Of a stretch of DNA of 64,000 bases, positions 44,173 through 50,532 are shown in pieces. The stretch spans positions 248,001 to 312,000 of the forward strand of contig NZ_VOBN01000001.1 in NCBI RefSeq assembly GCF_008370045.1, in the 5' to 3' direction. The stretch is from Pseudomonas sp. ANT_J12 (GTDB taxonomy: Bacteria; Pseudomonadota; Gammaproteobacteria; Pseudomonadales; Pseudomonadaceae). The position numbers and the translations under genes were made by a program. Within the stretch, counting starts at the first letter, position 1. Each line of letters begins with the position of its first letter. The notes under the pieces were generated by a model that saw nothing but the letters and a program-made list of their open reading frames with translations, did no database searches and was not told the DNA's origin.

Positions 44173-44487
44173 ATGATCTTTATTGAAACCCCGATCTTTA
44201 CCGAAGACGTCAAAGGTCTTCTCAGTGAGGATGAGTACCGAGCACTACAGAATTCGTTGGCAGAAAACCCAGACACGGGGGATGTAATCCAAGGAACAGG
44301 AGGTCTCAGGAAGGTACGCTGGGGCGCACAAGGAAAGGGCAAGCGAGGTGGGGTTAGAGTGATCTACTACCATCTCGTATCGGCTTACCAGATCCGCCTG
44401 ATTCTGATCTATCAGAAAGGGGCCAAAGACGATCTGTCCGAGGATGAGAAAAAAGTGCTTCGCGAACTAAACAGTAGGTGGAAATGA
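44173..44487 (+). CDS. RelE/HigB-like toxin
   Basis: 104-residue basic protein of the RelE superfamily; such toxins cleave mRNA at the ribosome. Features: FIETPIFTEDVKGLLSEDEY, GGLRKVRWGAQGKGKRGGVR and VIYYHLVSAYQIRLILIYQK, which outline the beta-sheet core and the positively charged active face. Order toxin then antitoxin is the HigBA arrangement. Its stop overlaps the antitoxin ATG. Base composition is visibly less GC-rich than in adjacent genes, suggesting acquisition. Confidence 0.88.
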   Translation: MIFIETPIFTEDVKGLLSEDEYRALQNSLAENPDTGDVIQGTGGLRKVRWGAQGKGKRGGVRVIYYHLVSAYQIRLILIYQKGAKDDLSEDEKKVLRELNSRWK

Positions 44488-44777
44488 TGGAAAAAAATCT
44501 CTTCAACCGCCTTGTAGATAGCATGACCCAGATGGACGAAATTGACCGTGGCGAGCGTCAGCCGTCACGTGAATTCCACATTGATGCTGCACAGGTAAAA
44601 AAAATCCGACAGGCCACAGGGCTATCTCAAGCCCGGTTTGCCGAAACTATTGATGTGGCATTGGGCACTCTTCGTAACTGGGAGCAAGGCCGTCGCGACC
44701 CGGAAGGGCCTGCACGCGCTCTGCTGCGAGCGATACATAATGATCCTGATCATGTATTGGCGGCATTAAAGCAGTGA
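44484..44777 (+). CDS. Xre-family HTH antitoxin
   Basis: 97 residues from the ATG at 44484 (GTAGGTGGAA upstream). The C-terminal half is an Xre helix-turn-helix (VKKIRQATGLSQARFAETID then VALGTLRNWEQGRRDPEGPA), as in HigA/NadS antitoxins. The N-terminal 35 residues would wrap the toxin. ATGA overlap with the toxin implies coupling. Followed by a strong terminator. Confidence 0.9.
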   Translation: MMEKNLFNRLVDSMTQMDEIDRGERQPSREFHIDAAQVKKIRQATGLSQARFAETIDVALGTLRNWEQGRRDPEGPARALLRAIHNDPDHVLAALKQ

Positions 44778-44787
44778 GCGTTAAAAA

Positions 44788-44822
44788 AACAACAAACCCG
44801 GCACTTGGCCGGGTTTGTTGTT
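44788..44822. terminator. Bidirectional terminator between antitoxin and aroP
   Basis: AACAACAAACCCGGC and GCCGGGTTTGTTGTT form a 15-bp stem with a 5-base loop, flanked by an A-run on the left. It serves the antitoxin on the plus strand and aroP, whose stop is at 44836, on the minus strand. Confidence 0.85.
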
Positions 44823-44835
44823 TCTGTGTACCGCG

Positions 44836-46248
44836 TTATTTCACCGCGGTGTGCAACGCCTGCTGTGCGCGGCGCTTGTTCTTGATGCCGTAACAGATCC
44901 ACATGAACGCGACCCACACCGGAATCGCATACACCGAGATCTGAATGCCCGGGATCAGCAGCATCACGCACAAGATGAAGGCCACGAACGCCAGGCAGAT
45001 GTAGTTCCCGTACGGGTACCACAGGGCCTTGAACAGCGGCGTCTGCTTGGTTTTGTTCATGTGTTGGCGGAACTTGAAGTGCGAGAAACTGATCATCGCC
45101 CAGTTGATCACCAGGGTCGCCACCACCAGGGACATCAACAGCTCCAGGGCGTTTTGCGGGATCAGGTAGTTGAGCAACACGGCGATCAACGTCACCGCCG
45201 CCGACGCCAGGATCGAACGCACCGGCACGCCGCGCTTATCGATCTTCGCCAGGGCCTTCGGCGCATCGCCCTGCTCGGCCATGCCCAGCAACATGCGGCT
45301 GTTGCAGTAGGTGCCGCTGTTGTACACCGACAATGCCGCGGTCAGGACCACGAAGTTGAGGATGTGCGCGGCGGTGTTGCTGCCCAGCATCGAGAACACC
45401 TGCACGAACGGGCTGCCGCTGTAGGAATCGCCGGACGCATTCAGGGTCGCCAGCAGGCTGTCCCATGGCGTCAGCGACAGCAGGATGACCAGGGCGCCGA
45501 TGTAGAAAATCAGGATCCGGTAGATCACCTGGTTGATGGCTTTCGGGATCACGGTCTTCGGCTTGTCGGCTTCGGCCGCGGTGAAACCGAGCATTTCCAG
45601 GCCGCCGAAGGAGAACATGATGATCGCCATGGCCATCACCAGACCACTGACGCCATTCGGGAAGAAACCACCGTGGGACCACAGGTTGCTCACCGAGGCC
45701 TGCGGGCCGCCGTTGCCGCTGACCAGCAAATAGCTGCCCAGGGCAATCATGCCGACAATCGCCACGACCTTGATGATCGCGAACCAGAACTCGGCTTCGC
45801 CAAACACTTTGACGTTGGCCAGGTTGATCAGGTTGATCAATACGAAGAACCCGGCGGCCGAGACCCACGTCGGGATATCCGGCGCCCAGTAGTGGATGTA
45901 CTTGCCGACCGCGGTCAGCTCCGACATGCCCACCAGAATGTACAGAATCCAGCAGTTCCAGCCCGACAGGAAGCCGGCGAAACCGCCCCAGTATTTATGG
46001 GCGAAGTGGCTGAAGGAACCGGCCACCGGCTCTTCGACGATCATTTCGCCTAGTTGGCGCATGATCATGAACGCAATGAAGCCGCAGATGGCGTAGCCGA
46101 GGATCATCGACGGGCCGGCGGATTTCAGCACGCCCGCCGAGCCGAGGAACAGCCCGGTACCGATCGCGCCACCGAGGGCGATCAGTTGAATGTGGCGATT
46201 TTTCAGGCCGCGTTTCAGCTCGCCTGAATGCGAGTTTGGTCCACTCAT
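44836..46248 (-). CDS. aroP: Aromatic amino-acid permease AroP
   Basis: APC-family proton-coupled inner-membrane transporter. 470 residues from the ATG at 46248 (MSGPNSHSGELKRGLKNRHI), with 12 hydrophobic segments. Family signatures: QLIALGGAIGTGLFLGSAGV (helix 1, substrate site), EMIVEEPVAGSFSHFAHKYW, and FSFGGLEMLGFTAAEA (helix 6). These fit AroP/PheP-type amino-acid permeases; aromatic specificity is likely from similarity and from the phh genes 3 kb away, but GABA or proline permeases look alike. Long leader with a small ORF upstream. Confidence 0.82.
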   Translation of the reverse strand: MSGPNSHSGELKRGLKNRHIQLIALGGAIGTGLFLGSAGVLKSAGPSMILGYAICGFIAFMIMRQLGEMIVEEPVAGSFSHFAHKYWGGFAGFLSGWNCWILYILVGMSELTAVGKYIHYWAPDIPTWVSAAGFFVLINLINLANVKVFGEAEFWFAIIKVVAIVGMIALGSYLLVSGNGGPQASVSNLWSHGGFFPNGVSGLVMAMAIIMFSFGGLEMLGFTAAEADKPKTVIPKAINQVIYRILIFYIGALVILLSLTPWDSLLATLNASGDSYSGSPFVQVFSMLGSNTAAHILNFVVLTAALSVYNSGTYCNSRMLLGMAEQGDAPKALAKIDKRGVPVRSILASAAVTLIAVLLNYLIPQNALELLMSLVVATLVINWAMISFSHFKFRQHMNKTKQTPLFKALWYPYGNYICLAFVAFILCVMLLIPGIQISVYAIPVWVAFMWICYGIKNKRRAQQALHTAVK

Positions 46249-46308
46249 GAAAAGGGTCTCACGCAAGGTTTGATGATGTTCAGTAGACGTTGCTGCTCGG
46301 TTGCAATT

Positions 46309-46371
46309 TCAAGCAGCGCCGATCAAACCCCAGCGCAAGCACCAGGAGTTCAGCGTATTTACAACGGTCAT
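46309..46371 (-). CDS. Candidate 20-aa leader peptide upstream of aroP
   Basis: ATG...TGA encodes MTVVNTLNSWCLRWGLIGAA. It contains two Trp codons four apart (TGG TGC TTG CGC TGG). It starts after CAGGTGACGC and ends 60 bases before the aroP ATG, in the putative aroP leader. Trp-containing leader ORFs before aromatic amino-acid genes can couple ribosome stalling to expression. No clear terminator/antiterminator pair was found, so the mechanism is open. Confidence 0.4.
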   Translation of the reverse strand: MTVVNTLNSWCLRWGLIGAA

Positions 46372-46497
46372 GCGTCACCTGTTTGTTTTTATCCGTGACG
46401 AAATCGAACCCGACACGCTTGTGGCGCAGCGGAGTGAACAAGACGGGTAGCCTTGAAGTGCGCAGATGCGCAGGAGGTCACAGTTAAAACGCGGCGC

Positions 46498-46526
46498 ATT
46501 GTACACCGCTAACCCCCTGCTGCCAG
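46498..46526 (-). promoter_or_regulatory. Candidate sigma70 promoter of aroP
   Basis: On the minus strand CTGGCA, 17 bases, then TACAAT with a TG just upstream (extended -10). It would give a leader of about 240 bases before aroP that includes the small ORF at 46309-46371. Confidence 0.5.
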
Positions 46527-46536
46527 ACCCGCTGGA

Positions 46537-46683
46537 TCAGCGCGTCGGTTGCCGGGATTGTCTGTGTCCGCCTCGGGGGTGCCGGGCAGCTGCAAAAAAG
46601 GAGTCAGACCTTTGCAGGTCGTCGGCGCGGGCGATGGAAGAATCGGCCCACGGAGAGAATTGGAGATCGATCACGGCGTTCAT
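46537..46683 (-). CDS. Small ORF with strong ribosome-binding site (48 aa), possibly a gene remnant
   Basis: Starts MNAVIDLQFSPWADSSIARA and ends in a basic tail. AAGGAGG stands five bases before the ATG, which overlaps the stop of another small ORF (ATGA). The last 20 residues look non-protein-like, as if the original frame were lost. Family not recognised. Confidence 0.3.
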   Translation of the reverse strand: MNAVIDLQFSPWADSSIARADDLQRSDSFFAAARHPRGGHRQSRQPTR

Positions 46684-46841
46684 TGCGCCTCCTTCTTGTT
46701 ATGCACCTGCACGGCAGGCATGGCACGCATCTCACCCGTCAAGCGCGGCTGAAACAAGCGGGCCAGAGCCCTGCGGATGGACTGTGAGCGGGCATGGCGG
46801 AAGCTTTTCCTTACAGTCGACGAGACAGCCTTATCAGGCAA
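46680..46841 (-). CDS. Small basic ORF coupled to the 48-aa ORF (up to 53 aa)
   Basis: Open frame from a TTG at 46841, ending QVHNKKEAQ. Contains a basic helical stretch (SIRRALARLFQPRLTGEMRA). No clear start codon with a ribosome-binding site, so it may be the tail of a decayed gene. Noted because its end carries the neighbour's ribosome-binding site. Confidence 0.25.
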   Translation of the reverse strand: MPDKAVSSTVRKSFRHARSQSIRRALARLFQPRLTGEMRAMPAVQVHNKKEAQ

Positions 46842-47174
46842 GGTTTAACTGCGTATTTCGTAAAGATTCCGTTACAAGCCGTAACGTAAATTTGCCAAAT
46901 CAGATCTTTCTGAAGGCCGACTGCAAATTGACGTTAGGAAGCTTCCTAAGGAAAAGGTCGAGTTAGTTTTTTGTTTCTTATTAAGAAATTCACTCTGGAA
47001 AAACGGAATAAATAGTTCAAACAAATCTTATTTAATTATTTTTTTGCATTTTAAAAACCAGTGAACTAGGTTTTCAGCGACTTGCCGAGCCACATCGACC
47101 GGCAAGTTGGCGTTGTATTCATCGATTGAAAACTACGCCGCTGTTCTTACTCAAAAGTCATCTAGGAGATTCAC
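46842..47174. other. AT-rich upstream region of the peptide locus
   Basis: From about 46930 to 47080 the sequence has long A and T runs (for example TTATTTAATTATTTTTTTGC), in sharp contrast to the GC-rich flanks. It also holds a TyrR-box-like site (46859-46876) and an inverted repeat CGTTAC-N5-GTAACG (46870-46886). No ORF of note. It probably contains the promoter of the 44-aa gene. Confidence 0.6.
46859..46876. promoter_or_regulatory. TyrR/PhhR-box-like site
   Basis: CGTAAA-N6-GTTACA matches the GTAA-N8-TTAC core of a TyrR box. About one such core is expected by chance in 64 kb, so the site is weak evidence alone. It overlaps the inverted repeat CGTTAC/GTAACG. Confidence 0.3.
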
Positions 47175-47309
47175 ATGCAACTGGACAAAGACTTGGAAAC
47201 TGAACTGCAACTGGACGATTGGTTTGAAGCACCGACCCATGAAGCCGCCGTTGAAATGATGCAAGCCGACGCGGTTGTTCCGTTCGGCACGGCGATGTGG
47301 CCTCTGTAA
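47175..47309 (+). CDS. Acidic 44-aa peptide, candidate RiPP precursor
   Basis: Too short for standard calling. The ATG follows TAGGAGATTCAC, a good ribosome-binding site. Residues 1-31 are strongly acidic and helix-prone (MQLDKDLETELQLDDWFEA...), leader-like. The last 11 residues VVPFGTAMWPL are hydrophobic with Phe, Trp and Pro, core-like. It is followed by a perfect intercistronic hairpin and then a metalloenzyme gene. Such a layout is typical for ribosomally made modified peptides. I do not recognise the peptide family; function is inferred from architecture only. Confidence 0.65.
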   Translation: MQLDKDLETELQLDDWFEAPTHEAAVEMMQADAVVPFGTAMWPL

Positions 47310-47318
47310 GCCATCCCC

Positions 47319-47349
47319 GGCAGGCACGATCCGGCCGGTCGTGCCTGCC
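47319..47349 (+). terminator. Intercistronic hairpin between peptide gene and metalloenzyme gene
   Basis: GGCAGGCACGA and TCGTGCCTGCC form a perfect 11-bp stem with a 9-base loop, followed by ACATTTTC. The short T-run suggests partial termination, which would yield more peptide mRNA than enzyme mRNA, and the stem may stabilise the upstream message. Confidence 0.65.
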
Positions 47350-47379
47350 ACATTTTCTCGGTTTGTCAGGGAGGATTAC

Positions 47380-48345
47380 ATGGATAAGCAACGGGCTATC
47401 TCGCATTTCCTTTACTACCTCGAACACCACCCGGCCCTTGTCGGTATCAACCCGGCGAAGGTCTTGCTCGGCCACACCGCTGATTACGAGGCACTGACCG
47501 GCGCCATCGCCGAACAGGCCGGTCTGAGCACACCGTTCAGCTTCAGCACCCTGCGCCTGGACCTCGAACCCACCGAATTGCTGGCGCAGGCGATTACTGA
47601 CAGCGATCTGTACATTTTCTTCTACGACTCTTCCACCCTGCCCAACCCTCGTCCCGATGGCCCGGAGTTTGTCCGCGCGCTGCAAGGGGTGATGGCGCAA
47701 AACTGGAAGAAGTCGTTGCTGTTCAAGGATTACGGCGATTACTTTTACGACACCTTCAGCGTCACCCCGCAGCGCATTGCCGGGTTGAACAGCCACTTGA
47801 TCCAGCGCATGTCCCATGCCACGACGCTCAGCTTCAAAGATGATCACGGTTCATGGTTCGAAGCACCGTTGAGCAGCATCAAGAAGTGGACTGATATCAA
47901 CGGTGTGGGCAACTTTGACCTGGCCCCCGGCGAAATCGCGACGCATAGCGAAGAGATCAATGGCCGCGTGAAGTTCATGGGGACGTTCCTCAGCACCATT
48001 CCGTTCGCGCGCAAATACGGGGTCTTGGAATCGCCGCTGGAACTGTGGATCAAGAACTCGACCATCCACAAAATCGCCACGGATGTGCCGGGGCTGGAAC
48101 ATGACTTCAATAAATACCTGGACGCCAATCCGTCGAATCGACGGATCGAGGAGTTGGGCATTGGCACCAATGAAGGCGTGAAGGAGCTTTACGCGCGCAA
48201 CGCCGGGTTCGAGGAGCGCCATTGCGGCTTGCACCTGGGGTTGGGCGGCGGGGCCAAGGGCAGTCATCACCTGGACCTGATCTTCTCCGGCGGTGTGTTG
48301 GCGCTCGATGATGAGCCGGTGTTTGATGGACGGTTTGTCTTTTAA
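47380..48345 (+). CDS. M29 (AmpS/AmpT)-like metallopeptidase-fold protein
   Basis: 321 residues from the ATG at 47380 (CAGGGAGGATTAC upstream). The C-terminal 140 residues carry all five metal-ligand motifs of family M29 aminopeptidases: Glu185 in LAPGEIATHS, Glu258 in EELGIGTNEG, His285 in HCGLHLGLG, and His297 and Asp299 in GSHHLD. It is shorter than classic M29 enzymes (about 370-410 residues), and the N-terminal 170 residues look divergent. No signal peptide, so cytoplasmic. Its place after the 44-aa peptide gene suggests that the peptide is its substrate (leader trimming or another metal-dependent modification). Classic housekeeping aminopeptidase function is the alternative. Confidence 0.75.
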   Translation: MDKQRAISHFLYYLEHHPALVGINPAKVLLGHTADYEALTGAIAEQAGLSTPFSFSTLRLDLEPTELLAQAITDSDLYIFFYDSSTLPNPRPDGPEFVRALQGVMAQNWKKSLLFKDYGDYFYDTFSVTPQRIAGLNSHLIQRMSHATTLSFKDDHGSWFEAPLSSIKKWTDINGVGNFDLAPGEIATHSEEINGRVKFMGTFLSTIPFARKYGVLESPLELWIKNSTIHKIATDVPGLEHDFNKYLDANPSNRRIEELGIGTNEGVKELYARNAGFEERHCGLHLGLGGGAKGSHHLDLIFSGGVLALDDEPVFDGRFVF

Positions 48346-48347
48346 AT

Positions 48348-48457
48348 GATCGTTCCCACGCAGAGCGTGGGAGTGCAGCCCGGGACGCTCCGCGTCCCTT
48401 GCGAAGCGGACGCGGAGCGTCCATTGATGCATTCCCACGCAGAGCGTGGGAACGATC
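48348..48457. repeat. 110-bp nested palindrome, copy 2 of 3
   Basis: Starts GATCGTTCCCACGCAGAGCG and ends with its inverted form, GAGCGTGGGAACGATC. Inner GGGACGCTCCGCGTCCC is shared with copy 1. Begins three bases after the M29-like gene. Confidence 0.85.
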
Positions 48458-48470
48458 AGCCAGACGAAAA

Positions 48471-48498
48471 AAAACGCCAACCCTGAGGTTGGCGTTTT
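48471..48498. terminator. Bidirectional terminator between the peptide locus and rluB
   Basis: AAAACGCCAACC and GGTTGGCGTTTT form a 12-bp stem around CTGA, with A/T tails on both sides. Serves the M29-like gene (plus) and rluB (minus). Confidence 0.85.
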
Positions 48499-48534
48499 TC
48501 ACTTGCAGCTTGTCGCTAAAAACTCAACGCTGCT

Positions 48535-49827
48535 TCACTCCGGCTTACGACGCCCGAACCCCGGACGCTGGCCCGAACCGGCCGGTGCGCCACGGCGCTT
48601 GCCCGATGGCGTGTCCTTGTCGACCAGCACGATGCCCGGGCGTTTCTTCGCCGGCGCCTTGGCCGGACGCTTGGTGTCGGCCGGACGGTCCGCCACTGGC
48701 GTACCGCGACTCGAATCACCACGGGCCTCACCACGAGGAGCACCGCGATCGCTACGACCACCGCTTGGCGCACCACGGCCTTCGCCGCGCTCGGTGCGAC
48801 CATTGGCCGGACGTGGCGTGCGTGGACCGCGCTCGCCATCAGCACGAGGTGCTGCGGGCTTGCGGGCTGGACGCTCGCCTTCGATATGCGGTTCGCGGGT
48901 GTCACGCGGCGTCGCAGCGGTCTGGTTGCCGATGGCTGGACGCAACGAACGCACGCGCTCGGTCTTGCCCATCGGACGCGACGATTTACGCTGCATACGG
49001 TCGAGCTTGTCTTTGCTCTTGGCATTCATCTGCGGCATGGCCACAGGCGTCAGGCCCACTTCAGCACTCAGAATGTCGACTTCGTACTGGCTCATTTCGC
49101 GCCAGCGACCCATCGGCAGGTCGGAGTTGAGGAACACCGGACCGAAACGCACGCGCTTCAGACGGCTGACCACCAGGCCCTGGGATTCCCACAAGCGACG
49201 AACTTCGCGGTTGCGACCTTCCATCACCACGCAGTGGTACCAGTGGTTGAAACCTTCGCCGCCCGGCGCCTGCTTGATGTCGGTGAACTTGGCCGGGCCG
49301 TCTTCGAGGACAACCCCTGCTTTCAAGCGCTCGATCATCTCGTCATCGACTTCGCCACGCACACGCACCGCGTATTCACGGTCCATTTCGTAGGAAGGGT
49401 GCATCAGGCGGTTGGCCAGTTCACCGTCGGTGGTGAACATCAGCAGACCGGTGGTGTTGATGTCCAGACGGCCGATGTTGATCCAGCGACCTTCTTTCGG
49501 TTTTGGCATCTTGTCGAATACGGTCGGACGGCCTTCCGGGTCAAGGCGGGTGCAGATTTCACCGTCGGGCTTGTTGTACATGATCACGCGGCGTACCGAC
49601 TCGGCGGCTTCTTCGCGCTTGATCACGCGGCCATCAATGGTGATGGCGTCGTGCATGTCGACGCGCTGGCCAAGGGTGGCGTCTTTGCCATTGACCTTGA
49701 TGCGGCCGTGGCTGATCCAGGCTTCTACGTCACGGCGCGAGCCGACGCCGATACGGGCGAGGACTTTCTGCAGTTTCTCGCCTGCGGGGCCGATTTCGGC
49801 GTCGTCTTTCTGGTCGTTGATACTCAT
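48535..49827 (-). CDS. rluB: 23S rRNA pseudouridine synthase RluB
   Basis: Makes pseudouridine 2605 of 23S rRNA. 430 residues: S4-like RNA-binding domain (about 17-75: EKLQKVLARIGVGSRRDVEA), then the RsuA/RluB catalytic domain (about 80-250) with the catalytic Asp in GRLDINTTGLLMFT and GRNREVRRLWESQGL. Residues 275-430 are a basic low-complexity tail rich in Arg, Gly, Pro and Ala, much longer than in many RluB proteins and probably disordered. GGGAGGTGCCCAG ribosome-binding site. Confidence 0.94.
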   Translation of the reverse strand: MSINDQKDDAEIGPAGEKLQKVLARIGVGSRRDVEAWISHGRIKVNGKDATLGQRVDMHDAITIDGRVIKREEAAESVRRVIMYNKPDGEICTRLDPEGRPTVFDKMPKPKEGRWINIGRLDINTTGLLMFTTDGELANRLMHPSYEMDREYAVRVRGEVDDEMIERLKAGVVLEDGPAKFTDIKQAPGGEGFNHWYHCVVMEGRNREVRRLWESQGLVVSRLKRVRFGPVFLNSDLPMGRWREMSQYEVDILSAEVGLTPVAMPQMNAKSKDKLDRMQRKSSRPMGKTERVRSLRPAIGNQTAATPRDTREPHIEGERPARKPAAPRADGERGPRTPRPANGRTERGEGRGAPSGGRSDRGAPRGEARGDSSRGTPVADRPADTKRPAKAPAKKRPGIVLVDKDTPSGKRRGAPAGSGQRPGFGRRKPE

Positions 49828-49982
49828 CTGGGCACCTCCCGGTGTGGTCTGTTCAGGACGCTCTGAAGTGAGGGTCCTGAAGTGTTGAAAGCTGGGTCTC
49901 GGACGAAGGGATCGCCGGAGGGTCGCGAATCATACGCTCATGCAAGCGTTCGCGCATCAGAGACTAGCTGATGAATGCAGAC

Positions 49983-50174
49983 TTACTTGGCTTTCCGCCG
50001 ACCGGTGGCACCGAGTTTGATCAAGCGCAACGCCGCTTCGGCGAGCACGGTGCGCTTGTCGGTCTTGTCGAGTTTCTTCCAGGCCTTGATTTCACCCTTG
50101 CTGCGCCCGCAACCGACGCAGATGTCGTCGGTGAACTTGCAGAGGCTGATGCAGGGGTCTTTGGTTGAGCTCAT
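49983..50174 (-). CDS. DUF1289 small cysteine-rich protein
   Basis: 63 residues from the ATG at 50174. Contains the family pattern PCISLCKFTDDICVGCGRSK with four cysteines (C-x3-C, later C-x2-C), then a helical tail. DUF1289 proteins may bind a metal or Fe-S cluster; function unknown. The REP array lies immediately upstream. Between rluB and scpB, as in other Pseudomonas as far as I recall. Confidence 0.85.
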   Translation of the reverse strand: MSSTKDPCISLCKFTDDICVGCGRSKGEIKAWKKLDKTDKRTVLAEAALRLIKLGATGRRKAK

Positions 50175-50198
50175 CAATAATTCCTGTGAACGCGCTTC

Positions 50199-50505
50199 CT
50201 GTAGGAGCGAAGCTTGCTCGCGAAAGCGGTGTGTCTGACCCATCGGTGCTGGATGTGCCGCCGTCTTCGCTGTAGGAGCAAAGCTTGCTCGCGATGGCGG
50301 TGTGCCTGACGCATCGATGTTAAATGTGCCGCCGTCTTCGCTGTAGGAGCAAAGCTTGCTCGCGATGGCGGTGTGCCTGACGCATCGATGTTAAATGTGC
50401 CGCCGTCTTCGCTGTAGGAGCGAAGCTTGCTCGCGAAAGCGGTGTGTCTGACCCATCGATGCTGGATGTGCCGCCGTCTTCGCGAGCAAGCTTCGCTCCT
50501 ACAAG
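50199..50505. repeat. Tandem array of four 71-bp REP-containing units plus inverted end
   Basis: The unit begins CTGTAGGAGCGAAGCTTGCT and recurs with guanine anchors at 50201, 50272, 50343 and 50414, an exact 71-bp period. Units 2 and 3 are identical to each other. Units 1 and 4 differ from those at several shared positions and from each other at one, giving an A-B-B-A order. An inverted REP (CGAGCAAGCTTCGCTCCTAC) closes the array at about 50482-50502. It fills the gap between the DUF1289 gene and scpB. Confidence 0.9.
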
Positions 50506-50532
50506 GGATTTTTATTGCCTGCGGGGATTCGG

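Noticed and set aside
46466..46966. 166-codon plus-strand ORF in the aroP upstream region
   Set aside because: Composition is not protein-like and no ribosome-binding site is present; it crosses the putative aroP promoter.
47175..47309. PqqA-like or methanobactin-like precursor
   Set aside because: The peptide lacks the PqqA E-x3-Y pair and there is no MbnB/MbnC or PqqE-like gene nearby; only the general RiPP-like layout is supported.
50199..50505. CRISPR array
   Set aside because: The 71-bp units are near-identical throughout, with no unique spacers and no cas genes; they are tandem REP units.
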